Shown here one piece after another: positions 17,223 through 24,661 of a DNA stretch of 61,816 nucleotides. The position numbers were made by a program, and so were the translations under genes. The stretch is from Lentisphaerae bacterium GWF2_44_16 (GTDB taxonomy: Bacteria; Verrucomicrobiota; Lentisphaeria; Victivallales; GWF2-45-14), in the NCBI GenBank assembly GCA_001803225.1, contig MHBF01000202.1, positions 1-61,816 of the forward strand, read 5' to 3'. The notes under the pieces were generated by a model. It made no database searches. It was not told where the DNA came from and saw only the letters and a program-made list of their open reading frames with translations. Every line of letters begins with the position of its first letter. Positions within the stretch are counted from its first letter, which is position 1.

Positions 17223-18380
17223 ATGCCGTGGCTACAACAGAGACAAGGTAAATTCTATGTCTGTTACTGGGAAAATGGAAAAAAGATAAGGAAAAGCCTC
17301 AAGACGGATAACGAGGAGGAGGCAAAAAAAATACTGGAGAGTTATCAGATTTCAGATGAACAGCATTCGCAGGAAGACGCTATCCTGAAACTTTTCAGCG
17401 CAAAACGAAAACAGGATATTCAACTCAATCGATGTCTCATCTCGGATATATGGAACGCCGTTGAAGAACTCCCTGCCCCCCGAAACCTGTCCACATTCAC
17501 AATCAAGGGCAAACTGTATATTGTAAACCTGTTCACCAAGTGGGTGAAAAATAATCTTTCTCATCTCAAATACATTGACGAACTCACTGAAAAACACGCC
17601 GCGCAATATATCGCATCGATGAAAGATAAGGCCGGACGTACACGGCTAAACCATTTATCCGGCCTCAGCAGTGTTTTTGCCATATTGTTGATACCCTATA
17701 ACCTTGAACGCAATATATGGAAATCCGTTGTCAGAAATGAAGCAGTCTCGGTCAGAAAACAAAATTTAAGCCTGGAACAAATCAAAGCCTTGTTCATCGC
17801 CGCTGAAAACTTCACGGGCCGGGTAAAATATTTCTGGCAGACGGCTGTTCCTCTGGGGTTTTATACCGGATTGAGGCTCTTTGATGTCTGTACGCTCAGC
17901 TGGGATGAAATAGACATGAAAAATAAAACTATTACGTTAATTCCCAGTAAGACGAAAAAACAGGGGAAGGAATTAAGCTTCACCCTAAGAGATGAATTCG
18001 GGCGTTATCTCAAAAAACTTTACCGGCGTCAGAAAACGGGTTACGTCTGGCCGGGGGTTGCTGAAGCAAGATTGAAAAACGCAAACTGGATAAATGAGGA
18101 ATTCAGCCAGATCTGCAAAAACGCCGAAATAGAAACACAGAGGAAACCGGAAAAAGGCGAAGGAAAGAAAACTGTAGTTTTGGTGGGTTTTCATTCGCTC
18201 CGCCATACGTTCGTTACAACCGCCCTTGATATGGGAATTCCTGATATGCAGGTTACCAAGGCCGTGGGGCATGGTTCGCCCGTCATGACCGGGCGTTATG
18301 ACCATACCCTCGGCGCCGGACGGCAGATCTCAAGCAGTCTGCCGGAAATCAATACCAAACCTCAGAAATCCGAACAGTAG
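17223..18380 (+). CDS. int: Tyrosine-recombinase integrase
   Basis: This enzyme catalyses site-specific recombination between tRNA-Ser and the phage att site. The 385 residues (from MPWLQQRQGKF) contain an N-terminal arm-binding domain (about 1-60), a SAM-like core-binding domain (about 65-170) and the catalytic domain. Its residues are Arg218 (TGLRLFD), Lys in PSKTKKQ (about 243), His324-x-x-Arg327 (FHSLRHTF), His350 (VGHGSP) and nucleophile Tyr359 (GRYDHT). GGAG lies nine bases before ATG 17223; upstream starts at 17178 and 17208 lack a site. The 3' end overlaps the opposing dNMP kinase gene by 19 bp. Confidence 0.95.
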   Translation: MPWLQQRQGKFYVCYWENGKKIRKSLKTDNEEEAKKILESYQISDEQHSQEDAILKLFSAKRKQDIQLNRCLISDIWNAVEELPAPRNLSTFTIKGKLYIVNLFTKWVKNNLSHLKYIDELTEKHAAQYIASMKDKAGRTRLNHLSGLSSVFAILLIPYNLERNIWKSVVRNEAVSVRKQNLSLEQIKALFIAAENFTGRVKYFWQTAVPLGFYTGLRLFDVCTLSWDEIDMKNKTITLIPSKTKKQGKELSFTLRDEFGRYLKKLYRRQKTGYVWPGVAEARLKNANWINEEFSQICKNAEIETQRKPEKGEGKKTVVLVGFHSLRHTFVTTALDMGIPDMQVTKAVGHGSPVMTGRYDHTLGAGRQISSSLPEINTKPQKSEQ

Positions 18381-18961
18381 AGTTCTTTTTTCTTGAAGCT
18401 CTGGCAGAGGATGTATCCGGCTAGGGATTTGGCGGTTCTTTCGAGTTCATCCGTTCCGGCATTGTTTATTATTTTTATGTGGATATACTTTTCCGCTATG
18501 CCGCTTTCGCTGGGATGCTTGCGCCAGTCCGCGGCCTTGTCCGTGTAAGGGCGTTCTATCTCTATGATAATGCCGCCCCTTTCGATTATGAACTCCGCTT
18601 CGTTCTTGTAACGGACATCAGTAAAGATGATAACATCACGATGTAAGGAGTATTCCTTAATTCTTATTTCCGCGGCTTTCACCAAACAGTCGGCGCGAAA
18701 GTTGTTTCTGAATAGCTCCGTTCCGCATATCTGCATAAATTTGCGGGGAGATATGCCCCAGTTTTCATCAATGTCGTTTTTCAGTACCGGATCTTTGATT
18801 TGTTCCTCTTTAAAACCCATAGCAACGGCGATATCCTTGATCGGATTTCCGAACGCCATGATAGTAATGCTTTTTTGAAATTCGGTTAGCTTTGTAGCTA
18901 TCATTCTTCCGAGAGTGTCTTTGCCGGAACCTGCTTTGCCTGTTATTCCTATGTAGATCAT
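18362..18961 (-). CDS. Deoxynucleoside monophosphate kinase-like protein
   Basis: This is a phage-type dNMP kinase that would supply dNDPs for replication, possibly including modified nucleotides. The P-loop GITGKAGSGKDT is at residues 6-17. IIFTDVRYKNEAEFI (about 111-125) matches the family D-x-R segment and IEIERPYTD the lid region. At 199 residues it is shorter than T4 gp1 (241) but similar to many prophage versions. It ends the early operon, overlapping the preceding gene as ATGA and the integrase 3' end on the other strand. Confidence 0.85.
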   Translation of the reverse strand: MIYIGITGKAGSGKDTLGRMIATKLTEFQKSITIMAFGNPIKDIAVAMGFKEEQIKDPVLKNDIDENWGISPRKFMQICGTELFRNNFRADCLVKAAEIRIKEYSLHRDVIIFTDVRYKNEAEFIIERGGIIIEIERPYTDKAADWRKHPSESGIAEKYIHIKIINNAGTDELERTAKSLAGYILCQSFKKKELYCSDF

Positions 18962-19245
18962 TGTTTACCTGCTTTCTTTTTTGTTTTATGACCTAGAAGT
19001 AAAATGTCTCCGTCCCCTATTGAAGCAATACAGACTGGATTATCCTTGTGTAAAACCCATAATTTGTGTTTTTCGGGAGTGTGAACCCCTGCAGTTGTCC
19101 AATCGTATTTGGTTAGAAGCTCATGGGCCTGCCTTATGTTTTGCATTTCCGTGTTGTGCATTTCTTTGAGAGAAAGAATTTCCATGTGTTGTCCGTAAAT
19201 GAGTGATTGCGCCCATTGAGGAAGTTTATCAATATTGTATTTCAT
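18958..19245 (-). CDS. Small phage protein of unknown function
   Basis: This 95-residue protein is not recognised. It starts MKYNIDKLPQWAQSLI, a beginning seen in many small phage early proteins, continues with a helix (EILSLKEMHNTEMQNIRQAHELLTKY) and a beta-rich end (TAGVHTPEKHKLWVLHKDNPVCIASIGDGDILLLGHK). GAAGGT lies nine bases before ATG 19245, so the longer reading frame upstream is not used. The stop overlaps the dNMP kinase start. Confidence 0.75.
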   Translation of the reverse strand: MKYNIDKLPQWAQSLIYGQHMEILSLKEMHNTEMQNIRQAHELLTKYDWTTAGVHTPEKHKLWVLHKDNPVCIASIGDGDILLLGHKTKKKAGKQ

Positions 19246-19247
19246 TG

Positions 19248-19433
19248 TTAACTTACCTTCTTTTTTATTTGTTTTTTGCCGCAGAAGATACGCTTGTTCC
19301 AATCCCTTACTGCTTTTCTCCTTGTATTGCGTACTCCAGAACAAGCCTTACACTTAAAACACCAAACTTTAAAATGTCCTGATGCAAGATTAATAACGCT
19401 TGCAGACCCGTCACAATGCGGACACGATTTCAT
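19248..19433 (-). CDS. Lar-like restriction-alleviation zinc protein
   Basis: The 61 residues fit the Lar-type zinc-ribbon pattern: MKSCPHCDG, FKVWCFKCKAC, then AVRDWNKR, the hallmark A-x-x-x-W-N-x-R of the family. Related phage proteins reduce type I restriction of incoming DNA. Here the function is inferred from that motif. It lies among DNA-modification genes, ends with a lysine-rich tail, and overlaps the preceding gene by 23 bp. Confidence 0.75.
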   Translation of the reverse strand: MKSCPHCDGSASVINLASGHFKVWCFKCKACSGVRNTRRKAVRDWNKRIFCGKKQIKKKVS

Positions 19434-20238
19434 TGTTCACCTGCTTTCCGCAAAACTTGCCGTTAATGTCTTTTTTTTCCGTTAAATCCTGATATGAAAA
19501 AGATATTAAGAGGCTTAAAGGATTGAAGGGAACTTCTGTCCAAAAAATTTTTGTATCATCCCAATAAAATGGACGGTATATCTTGTTTTGATAGTTAAAG
19601 ACTTTTTCTTGAATTTTTACGTCCTTAAACTCTCGATGATCGTCCGCTGTCCACGGGATGATTTTTTTCTCCAGCTTTTTTGAGTTGGAAAATGGGATGG
19701 TATACGGAATAAAATTTTTATTCATCTCTTTTTCTATCTCATCCCAGCTAATAAGAGTCCCTGTTCCGTCATCTTTGGAAAGGTCAAATGATTTTTCAAT
19801 TATAAGTGGAGAATGAATGGTTTTAAGAGCCGTAAAAACTTCATCCATTGAACAGCAAACATGGTCAAGCATCTTGACCATTAGTTCCGGTTCGCCATTT
19901 TCGATAAGCAGGATTGTTTTTTTGCCTTGACCAGCCGCCCAGCCCATTTCCATACTGGCGGAACGCCCAAAGGGTTGAACTCCAATAAATACATCGGCCC
20001 ATTTCATAGCCTCAAAATCGCTGTTGAAACCTTTTATAGCGACTGGATCAAATAATGAGGCCCTGTATTTGTATTTGTCCCAATTCTGCCAATTTTGGTC
20101 TATTTGAGACCAGTGAAAGCCGTAATTATCCGGGCTGGGATTTTTGAAGTTGTAAACTTCGTGTCCCGCCTCCCTCAGGGCTTGGACTACTTCAAGTTGA
20201 AGTGTGTTTCTCCATGATGATGCGACATAGATTTTCAT
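19411..20238 (-). CDS. Nucleoside 2-deoxyribosyltransferase-like protein with an extra C-terminal domain
   Basis: The N-terminal 130 residues (of 275) match this family: KIYVASSWRN at the start, ALREAGHEVYNF, and the active-site-like FNSDFEAMKWADVFIGVQPFGRSASMEMGWAAGQGKKTILL. The Glu of GRSASMEMGWAAG is in the catalytic position. Such enzymes exchange or remove bases from deoxynucleosides. The C-terminal 140 residues (SWDEIEKEMNKN onward) are not recognised. Its position with a methyltransferase, ASCH protein and dNMP kinase suggests nucleotide modification or salvage. Confidence 0.75.
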   Translation of the reverse strand: MKIYVASSWRNTLQLEVVQALREAGHEVYNFKNPSPDNYGFHWSQIDQNWQNWDKYKYRASLFDPVAIKGFNSDFEAMKWADVFIGVQPFGRSASMEMGWAAGQGKKTILLIENGEPELMVKMLDHVCCSMDEVFTALKTIHSPLIIEKSFDLSKDDGTGTLISWDEIEKEMNKNFIPYTIPFSNSKKLEKKIIPWTADDHREFKDVKIQEKVFNYQNKIYRPFYWDDTKIFWTEVPFNPLSLLISFSYQDLTEKKDINGKFCGKQVNNEIVSAL

Positions 20239-20720
20239 TGTTGATTCCCTTTCTGTTTTATTGAGTCTGACAATTCGGACACTTGAAATAAGTCTGACGG
20301 TTCGGACATGGACGGGGGCCAGGGAACATCGAAAAAACCCGGCTTGCCCGGGAAGCGGTAAAAAGGCAATGGTTGAGAGTCCTTCAGGCGAAAACCGTTA
20401 GGACCGAAAAACCAAGGGTTATCATATTCAGTCACGCAATCTATGAGCGTTGCTTTGCCGACTATGCCGCTAAATTCGCCGCTTCTTGTCGCAGGATGGG
20501 CTACATTCAGATCAAATTTACAATAAATATCATGAAATACAGTCGCGTCGATTTCGCGAATTTCTTCCAAGCCGTACCAGTCGAAAGTCTTTGAGGCGTG
20601 TATTAAGATTTCGCCTCTGATTTTGGTTGACCAGTTGCGGTTCTCTACGTCTTTCGGAATTCTGCCGACCCCTGAAACGATCATCCACGCCCAGGGTTGT
20701 TTGATTGAGAGTGCTAACAT
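20235..20720 (-). CDS. ASCH-domain protein
   Basis: The start LALSIKQPWAWMIVSGV, then KDVENRNWSTKIRGEILIHASKTF, is the ASCH fold signature, found in RNA-binding proteins and in amidohydrolases acting on modified cytidine. A mid-protein FSGIVGKATLIDCV strand and a C-terminal PFYRFPGKPGFFDVPWP complete the domain in 161 residues. The last 20 residues are a Ser-x-x tract produced by the 9-bp repeat (20263-20316). Substrate unknown. It overlaps the next gene as ATGA. Confidence 0.85.
   Translation of the reverse strand: MLALSIKQPWAWMIVSGVGRIPKDVENRNWSTKIRGEILIHASKTFDWYGLEEIREIDATVFHDIYCKFDLNVAHPATRSGEFSGIVGKATLIDCVTEYDNPWFFGPNGFRLKDSQPLPFYRFPGKPGFFDVPWPPSMSEPSDLFQVSELSDSIKQKGNQQ
20263..20316. 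repeat. 9-bp-period repeat, copy 1 (end of ASCH gene)
   Basis: Units of the type TCTGACAAT-TCGGACACT repeat here and encode SEP-SDL and SEL-SDS at the protein's C-terminus. Confidence 0.65.
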
Positions 20721-20722
20721 TG

Positions 20723-21538
20723 TTATTTTTCTCCTATTGTTTTTTTCATTTTAGAACCGACAATTGTTTTATTGGCCCATTCTCGTTGAAAACGTTTCCA
20801 AAGAATATCTTTTTTTTCGTTATAGAGCATTGCCATGGGCATAATGCCCAGTTGAATAACTTGTTTAAGTCGTTTTTCAGCGGCTTCAAAGGTATCCTCT
20901 GGATAGCCGATCAGAACGTAGCAATTCACAATATGTGAACTTTTGATAAGTCCATATTCTTTCAGTAACCTTGCGGACTGTCTTAAAGGCTCATAATCAT
21001 CTGCTGTATCATAGGCTAAGTAGATGCAGACAGGTTTCAGCTCGGAGAGTTTTTTACAGTGCCATGCTTCAAGCCGCTTTGCTTCAAGTCCGCCTGTAAA
21101 CTGTGCTTTTTCGGACTGTCTTTTCAACATGGCAAAAACTCTTATGATGTGCTGTTCTGAACATGCCAGTAGATTTGAGTCGAGAACATTAAAACCGTCT
21201 TTGATTTCAAGTTCCCTAATGTTGCCTTCGCGTTTCCAAGTGTAGCAAAACCAACAGTTATTGGGACACCCTCGGCTTGTAATGACGTACCCTTTTTTTA
21301 TATACATACCGGGAATAAACTCTCCGCCGTTGTCATCATACGCCGGTCCGCCAATTTTTAGAGGAGCAACATATTTCCAAGCAGTTGCCAATTTTTCAGC
21401 TTTTGCCTTATCGTCTGTAAATGTACATGATATATGTACTTCATCCGCTTCGTCGAATAAATCTGGCATTCCAAATCGTGCCCCGTTATCGTCAGGGGTT
21501 GCTTTTGTTTTTCGGGGAAAAACACGAATGATTTTCAT
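20723..21538 (-). CDS. Radical SAM enzyme
   Basis: The protein is 271 residues. The iron-sulfur motif is RGCPNNCWFC (Cys91, Cys95, Cys98). A short N-terminal domain (VHISCTFTDDKAKAEKLATAWKY) resembles the Rossmann-like leader seen in B12-type radical SAM proteins but lacks a clear cobalamin motif. The half-barrel continues with QFTGGLEAKRL, CIYLAYDTADD and NCYVLIGYPEDTFEAAEKRL. Radical SAM chemistry could modify a nucleotide, tRNA or peptide; the substrate cannot be read from sequence. It sits between the C5 methyltransferase (12 bp away) and the ASCH gene, suggesting nucleic-acid modification. GGAG precedes the ATG. Confidence 0.88.
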   Translation of the reverse strand: MKIIRVFPRKTKATPDDNGARFGMPDLFDEADEVHISCTFTDDKAKAEKLATAWKYVAPLKIGGPAYDDNGGEFIPGMYIKKGYVITSRGCPNNCWFCYTWKREGNIRELEIKDGFNVLDSNLLACSEQHIIRVFAMLKRQSEKAQFTGGLEAKRLEAWHCKKLSELKPVCIYLAYDTADDYEPLRQSARLLKEYGLIKSSHIVNCYVLIGYPEDTFEAAEKRLKQVIQLGIMPMAMLYNEKKDILWKRFQREWANKTIVGSKMKKTIGEK

Positions 21539-21549
21539 TGTTTTTTCTC

Positions 21550-22851
21550 CTATTCTGTTAATGCGGCTTTGCAGAGTTCACGGGCAAGATTGACCGGAAC
21601 GGCATTGCCTATTTGTTTGACTATTTCGCCCTTGTTTCCGCAGAATTTGTAAGTTCCGGGGAAACCTTGCGCCGCCGCCAGTTCGTGCGGCTGGAGCATA
21701 CGGAAACTTAAATCAGGGTATCCCTCTACCAGTCCAAACTTGTCTTTTGTCATAACTGTGGAAAGAGGTTGCCGGACGCTTTCAACGTTTTTGCCGCTTC
21801 CGTAAAACTTCACCAGGAAGGGTTCAAGTATGGCGTGATGGTCCCATGTTGTTATGGTGTCCAATGGATTATTTACGGTTTTGACATGCCCTTGACCGCC
21901 GTAATATTTTACAAGTAACGGCTCAATTACTCCATAGCGGTTTGAGGTGTCAAGGGTTGGTACTGGTTCGCTGACTGAATGATTTCTATTATCGCCGCCG
22001 TTGAAACGGGTAATGAAGGGTTCAATTAAACCGTAATGAGCGCCGGATGTTGTTACCGTTGGCAGAGGCATATTCAGAGATGAGACTGTCGAAGTCCCCC
22101 GTAAAACTACAAGGAACGGTTCGGCATATTCGCCCCAATACTTTTTTATGCCGGCTTCTATTCTGCGGAGGGTTGCCGCAGCGAGGGGCTTTTTGCGCTG
22201 TGAAATCAACTGGCCTTTGAAATTCCAGTCGATAATATCACGGGCGGGACACCATTCGGGTTTTGTATGGGTTATTTCCGGCCACACTATGGATTTCTTT
22301 CCCCTTACCGCCTGGATAAAAAGCCTTTTGCGTGTTGTCGGATCGCCGTAATCGGCGGCACATAAAATACGATAATCAACGGTATAGCCCATGGAGCGCA
22401 GCGCCTGAATGAAAGCCCTGAATATTTCTCCCTTCAATTCTAGAATCGGCTTGCCGTATTCATTGAGCGGCCCCCAGTCAAGCAGCTCTTTGACGTTTTC
22501 GATAATCACGCGTTCTACGTAAAGCTCCTGAAGCCATTTCAGAACGTGCCATGCCGAAGCGCGGCTTTGCGCATCCCTGGGACGGCCGCCCCGGGCGTTG
22601 CTGTGATGTGTGCACTCAGGAGAAGCCCACAGAAGCGCAACCTTATTTGTCCGTATTCTGTCAGGTTTCAATGTTGCCACGTCTTCGCAGAAATGTTCCG
22701 CCTCCGGATGGTTCGCCGAATGGGTTTCAATGGCGCGTTCCCAGTGATTGATAGCGAATAGTTTTGTTTTGTACCCTAATCCCTCTGTAGCCTGCAAAAG
22801 CCCCGTGCTTTCACCGCCAGCACCGCAAAACATATCAACGCATACTTTCAC
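21550..22851 (-). CDS. DNA cytosine C5-methyltransferase with four 33-residue repeats
   Basis: This enzyme transfers a methyl group from SAM to cytosine C5. Motif I is DMFCGAGGESTGL (6-18). Motif IV has the nucleophile Cys80 in SPECTHHS, a phage-type variant of PPC. Motif VI is ENV (118-120), motif VIII TTRKRLFIQ (172-180) and motifs IX/X HELAAAQGFP and QIGNAVPVNLA. The target-recognition region (about 244-375) is four tandem repeats of exactly 33 residues, each starting EPF/EPL at 244, 277, 310 and 343. GTG start, with GGAGG upstream, overlaps the previous stop. No cognate endonuclease gene is adjacent, so it is probably protective. Confidence 0.95.
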   Translation of the reverse strand: MKVCVDMFCGAGGESTGLLQATEGLGYKTKLFAINHWERAIETHSANHPEAEHFCEDVATLKPDRIRTNKVALLWASPECTHHSNARGGRPRDAQSRASAWHVLKWLQELYVERVIIENVKELLDWGPLNEYGKPILELKGEIFRAFIQALRSMGYTVDYRILCAADYGDPTTRKRLFIQAVRGKKSIVWPEITHTKPEWCPARDIIDWNFKGQLISQRKKPLAAATLRRIEAGIKKYWGEYAEPFLVVLRGTSTVSSLNMPLPTVTTSGAHYGLIEPFITRFNGGDNRNHSVSEPVPTLDTSNRYGVIEPLLVKYYGGQGHVKTVNNPLDTITTWDHHAILEPFLVKFYGSGKNVESVRQPLSTVMTKDKFGLVEGYPDLSFRMLQPHELAAAQGFPGTYKFCGNKGEIVKQIGNAVPVNLARELCKAALTE

Positions 22852-23276
22852 TGTTTTGCCTCCTGTTTTGTGGGTGAGTCGGACTTGTGGGACTGGTAGG
22901 ACGGATGGGACAAATCCCCTAATTCTTGATTTATTTTTTCTAGTTTTGCAATTTTGGCTTCGGCTTCTCTCATTGGGTGTTTTTCACAAACTTTTATGTG
23001 TTCAGTTAAAATTTCAGCTCCATGAGACGGCGTATCTTGCGGATATTCCACGCCGCAATAAACACATGTCAAAACTCTTTTATTGCTTGCCATTTCAAAG
23101 CCGCGTGTAAACCATAAATAGTCTGAATTATTTATAATTCCGCCACAGTTTTTGCATTTGTATTTTTGCAAAAATGGCGCATTGTCAACGGCTTCAAATT
23201 CGTGCATTTTACAACCCTGTAATAACAATGAATTGGCCTTTACGTTTTCCCATATTTGTTTGACGTCTATTTTCAT
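22848..23276 (-). CDS. Phage zinc-ribbon protein
   Basis: No function is recognised for this 142-residue protein. Cysteine pairs at YKCKNCGG and TCVYCGVEYP and the motif HIKVCEKHPM predict two zinc sites; the last is common in small phage early proteins. The final 25 residues (SHP-SYQ-SHK-SDS) are a Ser-x-x tract made by the 9-bp repeat. Its stop overlaps the methyltransferase GTG start. Confidence 0.75.
   Translation of the reverse strand: MKIDVKQIWENVKANSLLLQGCKMHEFEAVDNAPFLQKYKCKNCGGIINNSDYLWFTRGFEMASNKRVLTCVYCGVEYPQDTPSHGAEILTEHIKVCEKHPMREAEAKIAKLEKINQELGDLSHPSYQSHKSDSPTKQEAKQ
22873..22911. repeat. 9-bp-period repeat, copy 2
   Basis: Four consecutive units (TCGGACTTG, TGGGACTGG, TAGGACGGA, TGGGACAAA on the plus strand) encode SHP-SYQ-SHK-SDS at the C-terminus of the zinc-ribbon gene. 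This is the clearest copy. Confidence 0.75.
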
Positions 23277-23294
23277 TTTTCCGGTCTCCTGTTT

Positions 23295-23618
23295 TTATAT
23301 TGATAAATCATCTAATACGTCTGAAAGTTTTTGACGTTCTGAGTCTTCTTTTTTCAGCATATCGCTCCATCTGTCATCATTACGATATTTGAGAACTTCT
23401 TTTTCAACGAGCGCTGTAAGATAAGAAGGCTCAAGAGCGTCAAGCTCCCAAGATTTTTTTCCATATCTTTTGATATAACCTAAACATCTTGAGTCGGTCA
23501 ATTTTGCGGGGTTGGGCGGCGGCTGTAATTCTTCAATTTGAGGCATGTTCAGAGCTATTCTTTCGATAGTAAGAGCTACGCCAAAAATCATCATACGTTC
23601 GTCGATATCCCTTGTCAT
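23295..23618 (-). CDS. Small phage protein resembling a detached C-terminal domain
   Basis: The 107 residues contain IERIALNMPQIEELQPPPNPAKLTDSR...YGKKSWELDALEPSYLTALVEKEV. This pattern (PPPNPAK-TDSR, SWELDALEP) is familiar as the C-terminal part of larger prophage proteins, so this may be a stand-alone version of that domain. No catalytic residues can be assigned. It has its own start with AGGAAT upstream and lies two bases after the preceding gene. Confidence 0.65.
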   Translation of the reverse strand: MTRDIDERMMIFGVALTIERIALNMPQIEELQPPPNPAKLTDSRCLGYIKRYGKKSWELDALEPSYLTALVEKEVLKYRNDDRWSDMLKKEDSERQKLSDVLDDLSI

Positions 23619-23620
23619 GT

Positions 23621-23911
23621 CTATTCCTGAGGATTATCCCCGGTTGTTATATTTTCAGTCAGACCAGTAGGACTGGTAGGATTGATAGGACGCTGGTTGA
23701 CAATCGCGTTGTATTCGGGAAAGAGACGCTTGGCGTAATCGGGATCTTTGTCCTGACAGACGCGTTCATAGCCCCGGGCAAGGGCGGCGTTTTTACGGCG
23801 AAGGCCATAGAGTTGTGGACATTGGACGCAGGGGGACTCGTTATAGGATGCAATCGCTCTGGTTTGCGGTGGAATAAAAAATGCTAATAGTTTTTTTAAT
23901 AGGATTTTCAT
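23621..23911 (-). CDS. Small phage protein of unknown function
   Basis: This 96-residue protein is not recognised. It begins with a hydrophobic stretch (MKILLKKLLAFFI), has a Cys pair (PCVQCPQ) and a helix around RKNAALARGYERVCQDKDPDYAKRLFPEY. The C-terminus carries a 9-bp repeat read in a different frame from the other copies, giving PIN-PTS-PTG instead of Ser-x-x. It overlaps the KilAC gene as ATGA. Confidence 0.6.
   Translation of the reverse strand: MKILLKKLLAFFIPPQTRAIASYNESPCVQCPQLYGLRRKNAALARGYERVCQDKDPDYAKRLFPEYNAIVNQRPINPTSPTGLTENITTGDNPQE
23656..23696. repeat. 9-bp-period repeat, copy 3 (different reading frame)
   Basis: Units CAGACCAGT, AGGACTGGT, AGGATTGAT and AGGACGCTG are read one frame away from the other copies and give Pro-x-x rather than Ser-x-x, which argues for a DNA-level repeat. 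Confidence 0.6.
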
Positions 23912-24192
23912 TGTTTGCCTTGGGTTAAAAGTTGGGTTATTTCACGTTTGCCTGATGGGGTTACAAAGGCGCGGCAATAGGGGGTTTCACCAATGACGGG
24001 GTTCTTATAGGTGCTTTCCTTCACTATGAACCAGCCTTGTCTGACGTATTTTTGTTCAGGGAGATTGTTGTGTTTTAATACCCCCAGGCGGCGGAGCTGA
24101 CGGAATAGGAGGCAAGGGCCGGTCTTGACGCCCTCCTTTTGGAGTTCGTGCGCCAATACCTGAAGCGCGATACAACCGAATGGGGTTTGCAT
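23908..24192 (-). CDS. KilAC-type antirepressor domain protein
   Basis: The 94 residues contain the KilAC core: LLFRQLRRLGVLKHNNLPEQKYVRQGWFIVKE...CRAFVTPSGKREITQLL. It is usually the C-terminal domain of phage antirepressors; here it stands alone with a short helical N-terminus. ATG 24192 is preferred, as GGAGG lies five bases upstream; a GTG two codons earlier overlaps that site. It probably acts on lysogeny control, but a partner domain is not visible in this gene. Confidence 0.75.
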   Translation of the reverse strand: MQTPFGCIALQVLAHELQKEGVKTGPCLLFRQLRRLGVLKHNNLPEQKYVRQGWFIVKESTYKNPVIGETPYCRAFVTPSGKREITQLLTQGKQ

Positions 24193-24194
24193 AG

Positions 24195-24329
24195 TCACCT
24201 CCCTACGTAAAGAATTATGAACGCTAAGAGCATTCCGGTTAAAACGGCGATTAAATCGCGGAGAACGCGGAGAAGACGTTCCCGGCGCTTCCAGTCAAGG
24301 TATCTTTTGCTTTCCCTTAGATGGCGCAT
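24195..24329 (-). CDS. Small membrane protein, 44 residues
   Basis: ATG 24329 follows GGAGG by seven bases. The protein has a basic helical N-terminus (RHLRESKRYLDWKRRERLLRVLRD) and one transmembrane helix (LIAVLTGMLLAFIILYVGR). It overlaps the HTH gene upstream by 13 bp and abuts the KilAC gene. Function unknown. Confidence 0.65.
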   Translation of the reverse strand: MRHLRESKRYLDWKRRERLLRVLRDLIAVLTGMLLAFIILYVGR

Positions 24330-24661
24330 TTTCTTGCCTCCATGTTTGAGTTGATGTATTGCACAAGCTCACGTCTGTCATACAAAACCCCGCCTTTGCT
24401 TGAACCGGGTTTTTTCATCGTGCGAAACGTGAACGGTACCCGGTGAGCGCCGCTGTGGTATTTGGAGTAATTCCTCCACGAGAAAAGCGAATTGTATTTC
24501 ATTCCTAAAATCCGTGCGGCCTCCTTTTCCGGTACAAGTTCCGGAGGGAGTTCCTCCTTGTCGTTTCTCAGCATTGACAAAATTGCGTGTTTCTTGTCGT
24601 TGCTGATCTGGTTGTCATCGTTGAGAGTCGCTTCGATGATGGTGAGAGTTGATGCTTTCAT
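24317..24661 (-). CDS. Helix-turn-helix DNA-binding protein, excisionase-like
   Basis: The 114-residue protein has an N-terminal helical part, then a MerR/excisionase-type wing-helix segment (about 42-105): LVPEKEAARILGMKYNSLFSWRNYSKYHSGAHRVPFTFRT, a basic KKPGSSKGGVLYDRRELVQYI and a short tail. The arrangement fits a phage excisionase or replication-control protein; which cannot be told from sequence. It starts directly after the primase stop in the same operon. Confidence 0.7.
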   Translation of the reverse strand: MKASTLTIIEATLNDDNQISNDKKHAILSMLRNDKEELPPELVPEKEAARILGMKYNSLFSWRNYSKYHSGAHRVPFTFRTMKKPGSSKGGVLYDRRELVQYINSNMEARKCAI

